DNA of 56,518 nt from Shewanellaceae bacterium UBA2521 (GCA_002341165.1 DDNL01000041.1:527-57044); one strand, 5' to 3'. Shown: positions 1-8,308, counted from the stretch's first letter. The notes: generated from the letters alone by a model not told the origin. Numbers and translations: made by a program.

Positions 1-615
1 TATGCTGGTATGGTCAGACTCTTCCAAATTCTTTGCTATTTTTGCACGTACAGGGTTTAAATCAACATAAGCCATACAAGATAGAATAGCCGCTTCATCT
101 AACAAGGGTTGAGATTTAAAACGGCCTTCCCAAAACCGACCTGTGCATTCATCTTCAGTGTTGGCCTTTCGCGCAATAGGCTCATTTAAAGAGCGCATAA
201 ACCAACTGATATCTCGCAGCCTCTCTCTGTATTTTACGGCATAATCAGATACGGCATTGAGCTCAAATATCGTGAGGCCTTCACCTTTTAAATACCTTTG
301 TGTGACGTCTTCTCCTTTATAGATTTGATGCCATCGATAAAGCACTTCTTTATCTGTCCAGCTGTCACACCTATCGCTTTCAACACTCAGAACGAGATGA
401 ATATGGTTGCTCATCACAGCAAAAGCACAGATATCAATCGCAAAATACTGAGCTAGAAACAATATTCTTTCTTCAACCCACTGCCGGCGATGTTCGTAGC
501 ATTGGCCTGTTAACTTATCTTTACCACATAGATAAGCGCGACGGACACAGCGAGAAATACAATGATAATAAGAGGTTGCAGCTAAATTAATGAGTGCTTT
601 TCTTGGTTTAGGCAT
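1..615 (-). CDS. REP-associated tyrosine transposase (RAYT, IS200-like Y1 family), 3' end outside window
   Basis: The gene starts at ATG 615 and stays open to the left window edge (205 codons), so the C-terminus is missing. The product begins MPKPRKALINLAATSYYHCI and carries the HUH-type motif N-H-I-H-L-V near residue 70, which binds metal in Y1 transposases. It also has the family-typical stretches CTGRFWEGRF and YVDLNPVRA. The final visible residues, ESDHTSI, match a widespread gammaproteobacterial RAYT subgroup. Such proteins nick and join single-stranded DNA at short palindromic repeats. The catalytic tyrosine was not identified with certainty. A tandem repeat cluster and a broken gene lie directly upstream, which fits a mobile or rearranged neighbourhood. 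The family call is firm; current activity is unknown. Confidence 0.88.
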   Translation of the reverse strand, partial: MPKPRKALINLAATSYYHCISRCVRRAYLCGKDKLTGQCYEHRRQWVEERILFLAQYFAIDICAFAVMSNHIHLVLSVESDRCDSWTDKEVLYRWHQIYKGEDVTQRYLKGEGLTIFELNAVSDYAVKYRERLRDISWFMRSLNEPIARKANTEDECTGRFWEGRFKSQPLLDEAAILSCMAYVDLNPVRAKIAKNLEESDHTSI

Positions 616-708
616 GAATTAACTCCGTATCAGACGATTAAGAGAGAAGTTATTGTAAACCTAAATCGCTTTTCATTTTAGTTGCGGATTTAGTAGTTAA
701 TGGGGTGG

Positions 709-945
709 ATGTCTGAGAAGGTGTGTGAGAAGGTGTGGAGTAGGTAATGATGGGGTGGCTGTCTGAGAAGGTGTGTGGATGTCTGAGTAGGTAATGGGTT
801 GGCTGTCTGAGAAGGTGGCGTTCCACATAGGTAATGGGGTGGCTGTCTGAGAAGGTGGCGTTCCACATAGGTAATGGGTTGGCTGTCTGAGAAGGTGTGT
901 TGTCTGAGAAGGTGTGTGGATGTCTGAGTAGGTGCGTTGGTTCGC
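709..945. repeat. Minisatellite, unit about 40 bp with shortened variants
   Basis: At least seven copies of the core TGTCTGAGAAGGTG or its variant TGTCTGAGTAGGTG occur here. The two best units (about 802-881) are nearly identical 40-mers of the form GGCTGTCTGAGAAGGTGGCG followed by TTCCACATAGGTAATGGGTT. Other copies are internally deleted. The unit length is not a multiple of three, so the open frames across it are artefacts. The array ends exactly where a truncated FabH-like reading frame begins. Confidence 0.9.
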
Positions 946-1280
946 ATGATAGTCTTCGTAGTTTAAATATTAAAATCTCGAATAAGTATCTAGATATGAT
1001 TCGTGAAGCATTATCATTAAATAATTTATGCCTCAATGATATTAAATTGTTTACAATACATAATTGTAATATTCATTTGTGGAAGGTTCTTATAGCAAGA
1101 CTCAATATTTCAGAGGATAAATTCTACTTTGATAATCACCATAAATATAGTCATTGCATGAATTATGAAATGCTTTTTAATTATGAGAGTATTGCAAGCA
1201 TAACTTATAAAGGTAATTACATCATTTCTCTTTCTCTTGGAGCAGGTGGCTTTGATGGATGCACATTAATCAGAAAATGA
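897..1280 (+). pseudogene. 3' remnant of a FabH/KAS III-like ketosynthase gene
   Basis: The frame is open for 127 codons, but only the part after about base 945 looks like real protein; the first codons are translated minisatellite. The remainder resembles the last third of 3-oxoacyl-ACP synthase III. It has FTIHNCNIHLWK in place of the HxAN active-site histidine region, then NISEDKFYFDN, a K-Y-S-H-C stretch, and the glycine-rich C-terminal strand LSLGAGGFDGCTLIRK. The N-terminal thiolase half with the catalytic cysteine is absent from the window, so this cannot be an active ketosynthase. The sequence is closer to the FabH-like acyltransferase/ketosynthase branch than to housekeeping FabH, by eye. 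The break point at the repeat array suggests loss through repeat-mediated recombination. Confidence 0.6.
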
Positions 1281-1341
1281 ACTCTGAAAGTTTAAATATC
1301 ACTTTAGAGTTTGTTAAATCAATGAAAAGGATTATCAATTC

Positions 1342-1995
1342 ATGATAAAAAAAATATTTACTTTTGTTTTATTCATCTTTACTGTGCAGCCAATTTACGT
1401 ATACAGTAAAACAGTTGATCTCAATAAAGAGAGTCCAATTTATCATTTGACTATTCAAGCAGGTGTGATAGCGCATGTAAAATGCTCATCGCACTCTAAT
1501 TTAAATTTGCAAGGGATACAGCCTTTTCTTTCTGATGTTACTTATCATCATGATAATAATATGCTTATCATCGATGCACATCAAAATGGTGGCGCAATTA
1601 AATCTGCTACTTTCATTACAGCGCATATCCAGCTTAAGAACTCTATTCAATCTCTTGCTGTTCAAAGAGGTGGCTTTGTTACTGTTGATTCGTGTGTTGT
1701 TGATAATGAAAATTTATCTTTAGATTTGCAACAAGGTGCACATGTATCTATCAATGGTCACACTAAAAATCTTTCTATTCAATCCTCTAGAGGAGGTTTT
1801 TTGAATAAGGAGGGTGATTATACGATGACCGCTGATCATGCTTTTATAAGTTGCACACAAGGATGTATTCTAAAAATGGGTCGAGTTAAAAATATTTCTG
1901 GAAATGTGATGTTTGGAGGGCAGGTTTATCTCCCATCCAGCACAAAAAGAGTGGGTCTAAACAATGGGGTTGGTGGAAAAATACTTATTTATTAA
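1342..1995 (+). CDS. Exported GIN-domain (DUF2807)-like beta-rich protein
   Basis: The 217-residue product starts with a lysine pair and a hydrophobic segment ending near VYSK, a Sec signal peptide. The rest is made of short alternating beta-strand-like repeats such as HLTIQAGVIAHVKC, SLAVQRGGFVTVDSC, SLDLQQGAHVSI and SIQSSRGGFLNKEG. This pattern resembles the GIN/DUF2807 'putative auto-transporter adhesin head' family, a right-handed beta-helix found in envelope proteins. Four or five cysteines could form disulfides in the periplasm. The start has the upstream AAAAGGATTATC ribosome site. It lies 61 bp after the FabH-like remnant on the same strand and may once have shared its transcript. The function is unknown. 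Confidence 0.6.
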   Translation: MIKKIFTFVLFIFTVQPIYVYSKTVDLNKESPIYHLTIQAGVIAHVKCSSHSNLNLQGIQPFLSDVTYHHDNNMLIIDAHQNGGAIKSATFITAHIQLKNSIQSLAVQRGGFVTVDSCVVDNENLSLDLQQGAHVSINGHTKNLSIQSSRGGFLNKEGDYTMTADHAFISCTQGCILKMGRVKNISGNVMFGGQVYLPSSTKRVGLNNGVGGKILIY

Positions 1996-2567
1996 GGAGG
2001 TTCTGTCGCAAAAATTTACTAAACCATAGCTGCACGGATTTAAAATACAATTATTTTACAAGTTCATAAAAAGTAGTAAAGGTATTTTGACTTTTGCTAC
2101 GCACCTGCCCTCGTTTAATCATTGTTCATATTTCTTTTCCGTGAAGTTAGGGGTAAGGTCAAGATTTAACTAAATATTTTCTTAATAAGGTTATTGTCTA
2201 AATGTATTAACCAAGAAAATTTTGATAAATAAAGCAAAAATATAAATAAAATAATATTCGACTCTAGCCATTAGAGTTTTTTATTCTGTTATTGATTGAG
2301 ATCCTCAGTGATGTGATTCAAGGTGTGAAATTTAAAGATGAGGAAAAGTAATGGATGAGCAATCAGGTATCACTTAAAATGCGATACACCAGATTGTATA
2401 TGTAATATCAGATTAAAATACGGTAGCCAGATGATTCTTTGATTTTAGACTATTACTGCTCTCACTGTTCAATTTTAGTGGAACAGATCAAGCTTAACGA
2501 GTACAATTTACGTGAAAAATACGAGTAATAAAATTAAATTCTTCACGTTGTTTTTTTCGCTATAACT
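1996..2567. other. Gene-free AT-rich interval with one IS6-family-like terminus
   Basis: No convincing reading frame is present in these 572 bases on either strand. Four bases after the preceding stop codon lies GGTTCTGTCGCAAAAATTT (1999-2017), which resembles the outer inverted repeat of IS6/IS26/IS257-type elements (GGTTCTGTTGCAAA-like). No transposase and no facing second terminus were found, so at most a solo end or scar remains. The rest is AT-rich and probably contains the terminator region of the exporter operon reading in from the right. Confidence 0.3.
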
Positions 2568-4685
2568 CTATGTATATTCGAGTTGAGTTTTAAATCTCTT
2601 GTATTTTGAAGTTATATCAACAAGTTTTTCTTCCTTAAGCTCTAAAACACGATCTGCCATTGCAATGGTCTCAGGGCGATGAGCGACAATGATACGTGTG
2701 ATATTAAGTTGAGAAATAGCATGGTTAACTTTCATTTCAGATGAAATATCTAAGTTGGATGTAGCTTCATCAAGGAAAATTATTTTGGGGTGACGATATA
2801 AAGCCCGAGCAAGAATTACGCGCTGCTTCTGCCCTCCAGAAAGCGTAGTTCCCATATCTCCAACTAGAGACGAAAAGCCCATAGGCATTGCCATGATATC
2901 TTCTGCTATAGCTGCCACGTGTGCACATTGCATGACACGTTCAATATCAACTTGCGGATCAAATTGACTGATATTATCAGCGATTGAGCCTGATAAAAGT
3001 GCATCATCTTGCATGACCGAAGCAACTTGTGAGCGATAGGTGCGCTTGCCCAATTTATTGACATCATGACCATCGACAGAGATCATACCTTCGCTGGGGT
3101 CATAAAGTCCAAGCATAAGCTTAATGAGTGTCGATTTACCACAGCCGGATTGTCCGACGATAGCAACAGCCTCTCCTTGCTTAAAGTCGTAACTTAATCC
3201 ATTAAATATTTTAGGTTCGCTTGGTGCATACTGATAATGTAGATTTTTAATAGAGAGCTGTCCGTGGAGTTCGACTTGCTTTTGGCTTTCGATATGTTGC
3301 TCAGGCTCCGTGAAAGCAATATCTGTTAAGCGGTCTAGGTGTAAACTCAGCATTCTAAACTCAAAAAACTTATCAATTAATGATGAAAAACTTGTTTCTA
3401 GTTGAGATTTATAAGCCATAAATGCGGTTAACATACCTACAGTAAATATTTCACCTGTTAAAGGTTCTAGAATAAGCAAGGCACCAAAGTAAACGACCAA
3501 AATCCCTTCCAAGCCAAATAGTAGGCTATTAGCAATTTGGTAATAAATACCAAGCTTAGAAGTTTTAACATGTAGGTTCTGTTTTTCAATATACAAGTTC
3601 TGCCACATCGCTTGACGCTTAGCTTCAATACCTGCGAGTTTAATTGTTTGTATGCCGCGAATATTCTCCATAAAGTTCGAATCTTCTTTAGCATTTGCTA
3701 CAATCTGTTCTTCAGATAAAGCTCTTAATGGTGCGTAAGAAACTAAACGAATAATGAAATATAAAAGCATGGCAACACAAACAATAAAGGCAAGTTTAGG
3801 GCTGTATAAAAAAATCATCACAAGTGTCGTTATCGCCATAATGCCGTCAATGACGACTTCTACCAAATTATCAGTAATCATGGTCTGAATTTGATCAAGA
3901 GAGCCAAATCTAGAAACAATATCGCCAATATGACGCTTTAAGAAATATTCTTGTGGTAATCGCATTAAATGTCGAAATAAATTAAACGCGAACTGCTGAT
4001 TTAAATTTACTCCCATGTGAAGTGTTACAAAACTTCTAAGCGTCTTTGTAGCAACTTTAAAAAGTGTTAATAATCCAAAGCCCAAGGCTAAAACACTCAA
4101 CAAATTTGAATCAAAGCTGGTTACTACATCATCCACTACAAGTTGCATATAATACGGAGATGCTAATGCAAAGACTTGTAGAATGAGAGATAAAACTCCT
4201 AACTGTAGTAAGTTCGGCTTTAACCCTTGAGCAGAGTTCCAAAACTGTCTCAATTTTATCTGTACACGCTTATCTTCTTTAACAAAGTCTGATGTTGGAG
4301 TGAGCTCTAATGCAATCCCTGTGAAATGTTTTGCTGTTTCTTCAAGTGTAAGCGAGCGCTTACCTATAGCCGGGTCATGAATGACCACATCTTTTTGAGT
4401 GACCTTAGATAAAACAACAAAGTGATTCATATCCCAGTGCAAAATGCATGGTAGTTTGAGTTGCGATAACTCATGCATGTCCAGCTGAAGAGCACGGTTA
4501 GATAGTTTAAGCTCATCCGCTATCTGTGATAACTGGTGTAAATCTATCCCTTTTAGTGTTTGTGGGTAACTATGTCTAAGAGTATTAAGATCTGTTTTAT
4601 GGCCATGCGCACTTGCAATCATAGCTAAACATGTAAGGCCACACTCTGCAGCCTCGGATTGTAAAATAGTGGTTACTTTCATCAT
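2568..4685 (-). CDS. C39-peptidase ABC exporter (CvaB/RaxB/LagD type)
   Basis: This 705-residue inner-membrane protein has all three parts of a bacteriocin-type exporter. Residues 1-130 form a C39 cysteine protease with QSEAAECGLTC (Cys15), NHFVVL (His88) and HDPA (Asp104) intact. About residues 150-440 form the transmembrane bundle. Residues 480-700 form the ATPase with Walker A VGQSGCGKST near 510, signature LSGGQKQR near 613 and Walker B IIFLDEATSNLD near 635. Family members cut a leader off a small peptide and pump the peptide out. The gene follows the HlyD-type adaptor by 72 bp on the same strand, so they form one operon headed by a 36-codon gene. The cargo is not proven. No Shine-Dalgarno is obvious before the tandem ATG codons. 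Confidence 0.93.
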   Translation of the reverse strand: MMKVTTILQSEAAECGLTCLAMIASAHGHKTDLNTLRHSYPQTLKGIDLHQLSQIADELKLSNRALQLDMHELSQLKLPCILHWDMNHFVVLSKVTQKDVVIHDPAIGKRSLTLEETAKHFTGIALELTPTSDFVKEDKRVQIKLRQFWNSAQGLKPNLLQLGVLSLILQVFALASPYYMQLVVDDVVTSFDSNLLSVLALGFGLLTLFKVATKTLRSFVTLHMGVNLNQQFAFNLFRHLMRLPQEYFLKRHIGDIVSRFGSLDQIQTMITDNLVEVVIDGIMAITTLVMIFLYSPKLAFIVCVAMLLYFIIRLVSYAPLRALSEEQIVANAKEDSNFMENIRGIQTIKLAGIEAKRQAMWQNLYIEKQNLHVKTSKLGIYYQIANSLLFGLEGILVVYFGALLILEPLTGEIFTVGMLTAFMAYKSQLETSFSSLIDKFFEFRMLSLHLDRLTDIAFTEPEQHIESQKQVELHGQLSIKNLHYQYAPSEPKIFNGLSYDFKQGEAVAIVGQSGCGKSTLIKLMLGLYDPSEGMISVDGHDVNKLGKRTYRSQVASVMQDDALLSGSIADNISQFDPQVDIERVMQCAHVAAIAEDIMAMPMGFSSLVGDMGTTLSGGQKQRVILARALYRHPKIIFLDEATSNLDISSEMKVNHAISQLNITRIIVAHRPETIAMADRVLELKEEKLVDITSKYKRFKTQLEYT

Positions 4686-4757
4686 AATTTTTATTTTTTA
4701 TTCATGGTATGAAGGAGTAGAAATATATCTTTATTTTCAATTTTTATTGTATTAAAT

Positions 4758-5987
4758 TTATTCTTTTAAACTTAAAAGAGGTTCAAATAACCATTCCATA
4801 AGAGAGCGCTTATCAACAAGAATATCAGCATTTAGTTTCATGCCCGCTTGCAGGCTTATATTTTTTCCATAGGCTAAAATAGTTTGTTTATCCAGCTTTG
4901 CTTTAACTTTATAAACAGACTCTTTAATTTCTATAGGTAGCTTTGCTTCATTAGCAAATAATACAAATTCTGTTGTTTCAAATATTTCACCTTTCACAAT
5001 CCCAAATTTTTGATAAGGAAATGAATCGATCTTGATACGTGTTGTTTGTCCAACCTCAACAAATCCAAATGCTCTGGTTGGAAGTAACAACTCGGCATAT
5101 AACTCCATGTCATTCGGTAGAATGCTATACATATATTGCTGGGGTTTTAATAGCTGGCCATCTTTGATATCTAAAGCTGTAATATGACCAGCCTTAGATG
5201 CTGTAATTAATATTTCAGATTCAGCTAATAGCTCTGTTAATCTCGAATCTTTCTCAGAAACTCGCAGTTTATTATCATTGAGAGACTTCTCTAACTCTAG
5301 AGGCAATCTCTTTAAAGCTATCTTAAGAGTTGATTGCTGCTGTATGCTTGTTGAAGACTGTGCTTGTAGTCTAGCGAGATTTTGTTGCAATATGAGCAAA
5401 TCTTCTTTTACTTTTTCGAATTCAACCTTAGATATAAAACCTTTATTTAACATGGGTTGATATTCTTCAAGACGCGTTGACAAAATCTTAATTCGGATTG
5501 AAACTTGTTGCTGTTGTAGCGCGTACAGTCGAATCTGTTCATCTAGTTCAAGTATTTTTTGCTCTTTTTCTTGCTTGTTGGTTAAATAAACTTCGTGTAG
5601 TTTAGATTCTTGCTCAGAAAGTAAAATTAATTGAATTTGTAATTGTTCTTTTAATGATTGCTGGGTGTCTAATCCAGAAGACAAGTTGTTTCTATACTTA
5701 AGCCTAACAATAGGCTGATCTATCTTGACAATATCACCTTCTTTTACAAGAACTTCTTTAACATAAACTAAATTAGGTGAGTAAGATTTAACGACACCTG
5801 TACTTGGAGACAAGTATCCTTGCACATGCTGTTTTTTGTGATAGTCAGATGAGAAAAGGAATACGATAACAGTAAATACTATGAAAGAAATTAAGACTGC
5901 TAAAAATTTAAACTTCACGGGTTGAACTATATTAACTTCACCCCATATTTTGTCAAATTGATTTTCTAAAACTTGTTTTCTAAACAT
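4758..5987 (-). CDS. HlyD/CvaA-type membrane fusion protein of the peptide exporter
   Basis: The 409-residue product begins MFRKQVLENQFDKIWGEV, the usual opening of CvaA/RaxA-like adaptors, so ATG 5987 is preferred over one 45 bases upstream. One transmembrane segment follows (about residues 25-48, FLAVLISFIVFTVIVFLF). Next comes a lipoyl/barrel-sandwich half (VVKSYSPNLVYVKEVLVKEGDIVKID). A long helical hairpin covers about 100-230, rich in Gln and Leu, and the second lipoyl half is SEILITASKAGHITALDIKDGQLL. Such proteins span the periplasm and connect the ABC exporter to an outer-membrane TolC-like channel. No channel gene is nearby, so a TolC encoded elsewhere is presumed. It sits between the small peptide gene and the exporter gene. 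Confidence 0.9.
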   Translation of the reverse strand: MFRKQVLENQFDKIWGEVNIVQPVKFKFLAVLISFIVFTVIVFLFSSDYHKKQHVQGYLSPSTGVVKSYSPNLVYVKEVLVKEGDIVKIDQPIVRLKYRNNLSSGLDTQQSLKEQLQIQLILLSEQESKLHEVYLTNKQEKEQKILELDEQIRLYALQQQQVSIRIKILSTRLEEYQPMLNKGFISKVEFEKVKEDLLILQQNLARLQAQSSTSIQQQSTLKIALKRLPLELEKSLNDNKLRVSEKDSRLTELLAESEILITASKAGHITALDIKDGQLLKPQQYMYSILPNDMELYAELLLPTRAFGFVEVGQTTRIKIDSFPYQKFGIVKGEIFETTEFVLFANEAKLPIEIKESVYKVKAKLDKQTILAYGKNISLQAGMKLNADILVDKRSLMEWLFEPLLSLKE

Positions 5988-6127
5988 TATGGTATAATTT
6001 TTTCTTTTATTTTTACATACAACAAAAAGCAAAGCAACTTAAATTAATGTTGTGTAAAAAAAATCTGTTTATGTAAGTTTATTGTGAAATACGTTAAAGA
6101 TCAAATTTTTGTTTGCTAGCTTTATTT

Positions 6128-6238
6128 TTAGTTTTGAGGAAGTCTTGTTGAAGTTAGATGTGGGCATACAATATTGTCTTCCTTGTTGTAGTATACACCT
6201 CTTTGGGGATAGGTTTGCTTATCCTCTTTTTTTGTCAT
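6128..6238 (-). CDS. Small 36-residue peptide heading the C39 export operon; possible cargo
   Basis: This gene is too short for ordinary gene finders but is well supported. ATG 6238 has an AGGTGA ribosome site 4 bases upstream. Further upstream lies a near-consensus promoter, and the frame ends in TAA before the adaptor gene, 140 bp away. The product starts MTKKEDKQTYPQRGVYYNKE, continues DNIVCPHLTSTRLPQN, and is hydrophilic with one cysteine. It has no signal peptide and no classical double-glycine leader; the nearest candidate is a lone glycine after PQR at position 14. From its place just upstream of a C39 exporter and HlyD adaptor I infer that it could be the exported peptide or a ribosomally made, modified precursor. 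No modifying enzyme is adjacent. No family was recognised. Confidence 0.6.
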   Translation of the reverse strand: MTKKEDKQTYPQRGVYYNKEDNIVCPHLTSTRLPQN

Positions 6239-6242
6239 TTGG

Positions 6243-6292
6243 TCACCTACTTTGTTTTAGGTATATTATACCGTTGATAAATAGATGGCCAA
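6243..6292 (-). promoter_or_regulatory. Sigma-70-type promoter and ribosome site of the small peptide/export operon
   Basis: Read on the minus strand, TTGGCC (6292-6287) is followed after 16 bases by a perfect TATAAT (6270-6265) and then by the ribosome site AGGTGA (6248-6243). The -10 element lies inside the short palindrome GGTATAATATACC. Confidence 0.6.
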
Positions 6293-6343
6293 ATTAATTA
6301 TGCCACTACAATTTGTATTTACATCTAATCATTTTTGAATGTA

Positions 6344-6380
6344 CAAAAAAGAACCGATTGATTTCTCATTTGGGTTCTTT
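6344..6380 (-). terminator. Rho-independent terminator after the small secreted protein gene
   Basis: The arms AAAGAACC (6348-6355) and GGTTCTTT (6373-6380) pair. On the minus strand the hairpin runs into a T-run. It ends the transcript of the gene at 6412-6897 and separates it from the peptide export operon. Confidence 0.6.
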
Positions 6381-6411
6381 GAAAAATATGCCATGGTCAC
6401 TAGTCTATGAG

Positions 6412-6897
6412 TTAGCCTCCAAGCCCATCTCCCCTATATCCACTTAAAATTTTAACACCCGTAAAGTACTCACCATGATCTTCTACACACCAACCTATTG
6501 TCGAAGTGAGTAACTTCACTTTTTTACCTTGAGCTTGTGCGGACATTAAGCTCGAAATAATCTGCTCATAAATAAAAGTACCATGCGAGGAGATAGGATA
6601 CGAAAAAATGTTTTTTAGATGTCTTGCAGAGCAAGTATTATGTTCAGGTGATACGTCTTCGTAGACCTCTACTTCAATATAATCTCCGTTTCCGTAATAA
6701 AGATACCCTTCGTTATAATCATCACTATAAATAGAAACGCTTTTAATAGTGAATGGGCCAACCCAATTTTTTTCTGAAGTCTCGACGTCGTAGAAGGTAT
6801 ATGGATGATCTTGTGACAGTTCTTCTGTCGCAAAAGCTTGTGTTGTTGCTGCAAGTATGGAACATAAAAGGAATTGTTTAATATTTGCGTTGCGCAT
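6412..6897 (-). CDS. Small secreted protein of unknown function with two cysteines
   Basis: The 161-residue product has a clear Sec signal peptide (MRNANIKQFLLCSILAATTQ, cleavage after AFA) and a good ribosome site (GGAGAG). The mature part has beta-rich segments (WVGPFTIKSVSIYS, GDYIEVEVYED), then two cysteines (NTCSAR and IGWCVED). Between them is a helix-like stretch ending LMSAQAQGKKVKLL. That order (Cys, helix, 'A-x-GKKV-x-L', Cys, a final strand VKIL) recalls many short secreted proteobacterial proteins and the OB-fold B subunits of AB5 toxins, but this resemblance is weak and by eye. The glycine-rich end DGLGG is unusual. It has its own terminator and is followed, on the same strand, by the peptide export operon; a link is possible but unproven. 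Confidence 0.7.
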   Translation of the reverse strand: MRNANIKQFLLCSILAATTQAFATEELSQDHPYTFYDVETSEKNWVGPFTIKSVSIYSDDYNEGYLYYGNGDYIEVEVYEDVSPEHNTCSARHLKNIFSYPISSHGTFIYEQIISSLMSAQAQGKKVKLLTSTIGWCVEDHGEYFTGVKILSGYRGDGLGG

Positions 6898-7252
6898 ATT
6901 TACTCTCCGATAAAAAATAAACTATATATCAACACAATTTTTTAACTTAAATTATTTTTTATCGTTACAAAATAAATAACATGTTATCATTTTTAACTTT
7001 TACAATATACTTGCGATTCAAAAGAATCTAAAGCATGAATGAGACTATCTATTGTCATTACACTTTAAAAGCTATACCTCATACATAATGCGCTGATATG
7101 TAAAAAAGTGCCTGTTTATGTTCAGAGATAGGTGTGAGCTTGAAAAGGTGGTAGATCAAGGTGAGGGAAGTTTTCACCTTGTTCATGTGTAGAAAATTAA
7201 TATAAGTTCAGATCTTCTGGATTTTTGATGTGCTGAGTTTTTTCAACTTTTC
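6898..7252. other. Gene-free interval with promoter region and a small hairpin
   Basis: About 355 bases lie between the 3' end of rsmC and the start of the small secreted gene. The right part contains the hairpin arms CAAGGTGA and TCACCTTG (about 7157-7181) without a T-run. The left part is very AT-rich and must hold the promoter of the secreted protein. No coding frame was seen. Confidence 0.4.
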
Positions 7253-8308
7253 TCAGTTTCGTTTTGCTTTTCCCGCTTTTCCCGCTTTGGTTTGTAGGTA
7301 AATGGTGTAACCTTTGTTTTTCGCAATGATGTTGACTTGGTCAAAGTGTTGTTCTATGTATTGAGCGTAGGCTAAATGACGGTTTGCTACAATTTGTAGT
7401 GTACCGCGCGGTTTTAGGGTTTGTCGACAATCCTTAATAAACTGTTCAGTGATGGCAAGTGTACTTTTTAAACCATCATGAAAAGGAGGATTAGAGATAA
7501 TAGCATCAAACTGTTGTTGAACTTGAGAGAGACCATTGGAAGGATAAACTCGGGCATCAAGCTGGTTGGCCTCTAAAGTGAGAGCACAAGACTTCAGTGC
7601 CATAGCGTTGATATCGACACAGTCCACTTTGCACTTCGGGCTGTGTTTGAGTAAGGCGCAAGTGAGTACACCATAACCACAACCAAAGTCTAATACATGA
7701 CCTTTCAAGGGTTGCAAATGTTCGAGTAAAAAAGCAGAGCCTGCGTCGAGCTTTTTTTGACTAAAGACGCCTGGCAAAGCGCAAATTTTAATTTCACCTT
7801 GTGGCGTGTTTACAGAGAAATCTTTTTGCCACGCTTTGAAGTCAAATTGCTCGAGAGGCTTTTGGAGCTGCGCTTCATAGAGTAAACAGTGGCGGGCATT
7901 ATCAATTTTTTGGCAAGGTGAAAAACCATCTAGAGTCTGTTTTTGTAGTTTTTTAATACCACTTTTATTTTCCCCAACAACCCAAAGAAGACCATTCTCC
8001 TTGAGGTAAAAAGCAGCAAGTTGGCAGAGATAATCAGCCAGCTCTTTTGCTTTAGGAAAATAGACGATAACCCGATCAAATTGCTGGCTTTGATGGTTGT
8101 TGAGCATGATGCCAAATTGGTGATCGATATCTTGTGCTTGTAAGGCTTCGTAATGTTGATAATCTAAGGCAAGTGCTGTACATGAACGAGCTTGTTGCTG
8201 TACATCTTGTGCAAAATGATCGTGTTCGTGATTGAGGATTAAAATGTCTTCTTGGTGTAAATGTTCAAGGTGACGCTCTAGTAGTTGTGAAGGTGCAGTA
8301 AAAGCCAT
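7253..8308 (-). CDS. rsmC: 16S rRNA (guanine-1207-N2)-methyltransferase RsmC
   Basis: The product has the RsmC two-domain plan: a degenerate N-terminal methyltransferase-like half (to about residue 170) and a catalytic C-terminal half. The latter has the SAM motif VLDFGCGYGVLTCALL near residue 205, the acidic motif VDCVDINAMAL and the N2-guanine signature NPPF (IISNPPFHDG) near residue 270. It methylates G1207 of 16S rRNA in the 30S subunit using S-adenosylmethionine. ATG 8308 (MAFTAPSQLLERH) aligns with the family start. The longer frame to 8362 would begin inside a terminator hairpin and is rejected. It is the last gene of a minus-strand run with phoA, gshB and rsmE. The lysine-rich end (KAGKAGKAKRN) is a short tail. 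Confidence 0.88.
   Translation of the reverse strand: MAFTAPSQLLERHLEHLHQEDILILNHEHDHFAQDVQQQARSCTALALDYQHYEALQAQDIDHQFGIMLNNHQSQQFDRVIVYFPKAKELADYLCQLAAFYLKENGLLWVVGENKSGIKKLQKQTLDGFSPCQKIDNARHCLLYEAQLQKPLEQFDFKAWQKDFSVNTPQGEIKICALPGVFSQKKLDAGSAFLLEHLQPLKGHVLDFGCGYGVLTCALLKHSPKCKVDCVDINAMALKSCALTLEANQLDARVYPSNGLSQVQQQFDAIISNPPFHDGLKSTLAITEQFIKDCRQTLKPRGTLQIVANRHLAYAQYIEQHFDQVNIIAKNKGYTIYLQTKAGKAGKAKRN

Noticed and set aside
650..1036. Open frames of 85-128 codons on the minus strand across the minisatellite, rich in Thr/Ser/His/Pro.
   Set aside because: They are translations of the 40-bp repeat, have no ribosome site, and their repetitive protein follows from the DNA repeat.
6109..6297. Plus-strand frame of 62 codons opposite the small peptide gene.
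   Set aside because: It has no ribosome site and is the antisense shadow of the better supported minus-strand gene at 6128-6238.
6822..6836. A second TTCTGTCGCAAAA match to the IS6-like end.
   Set aside because: It lies inside the signal-peptide region of an intact gene in a normal coding frame, so it is a chance match.
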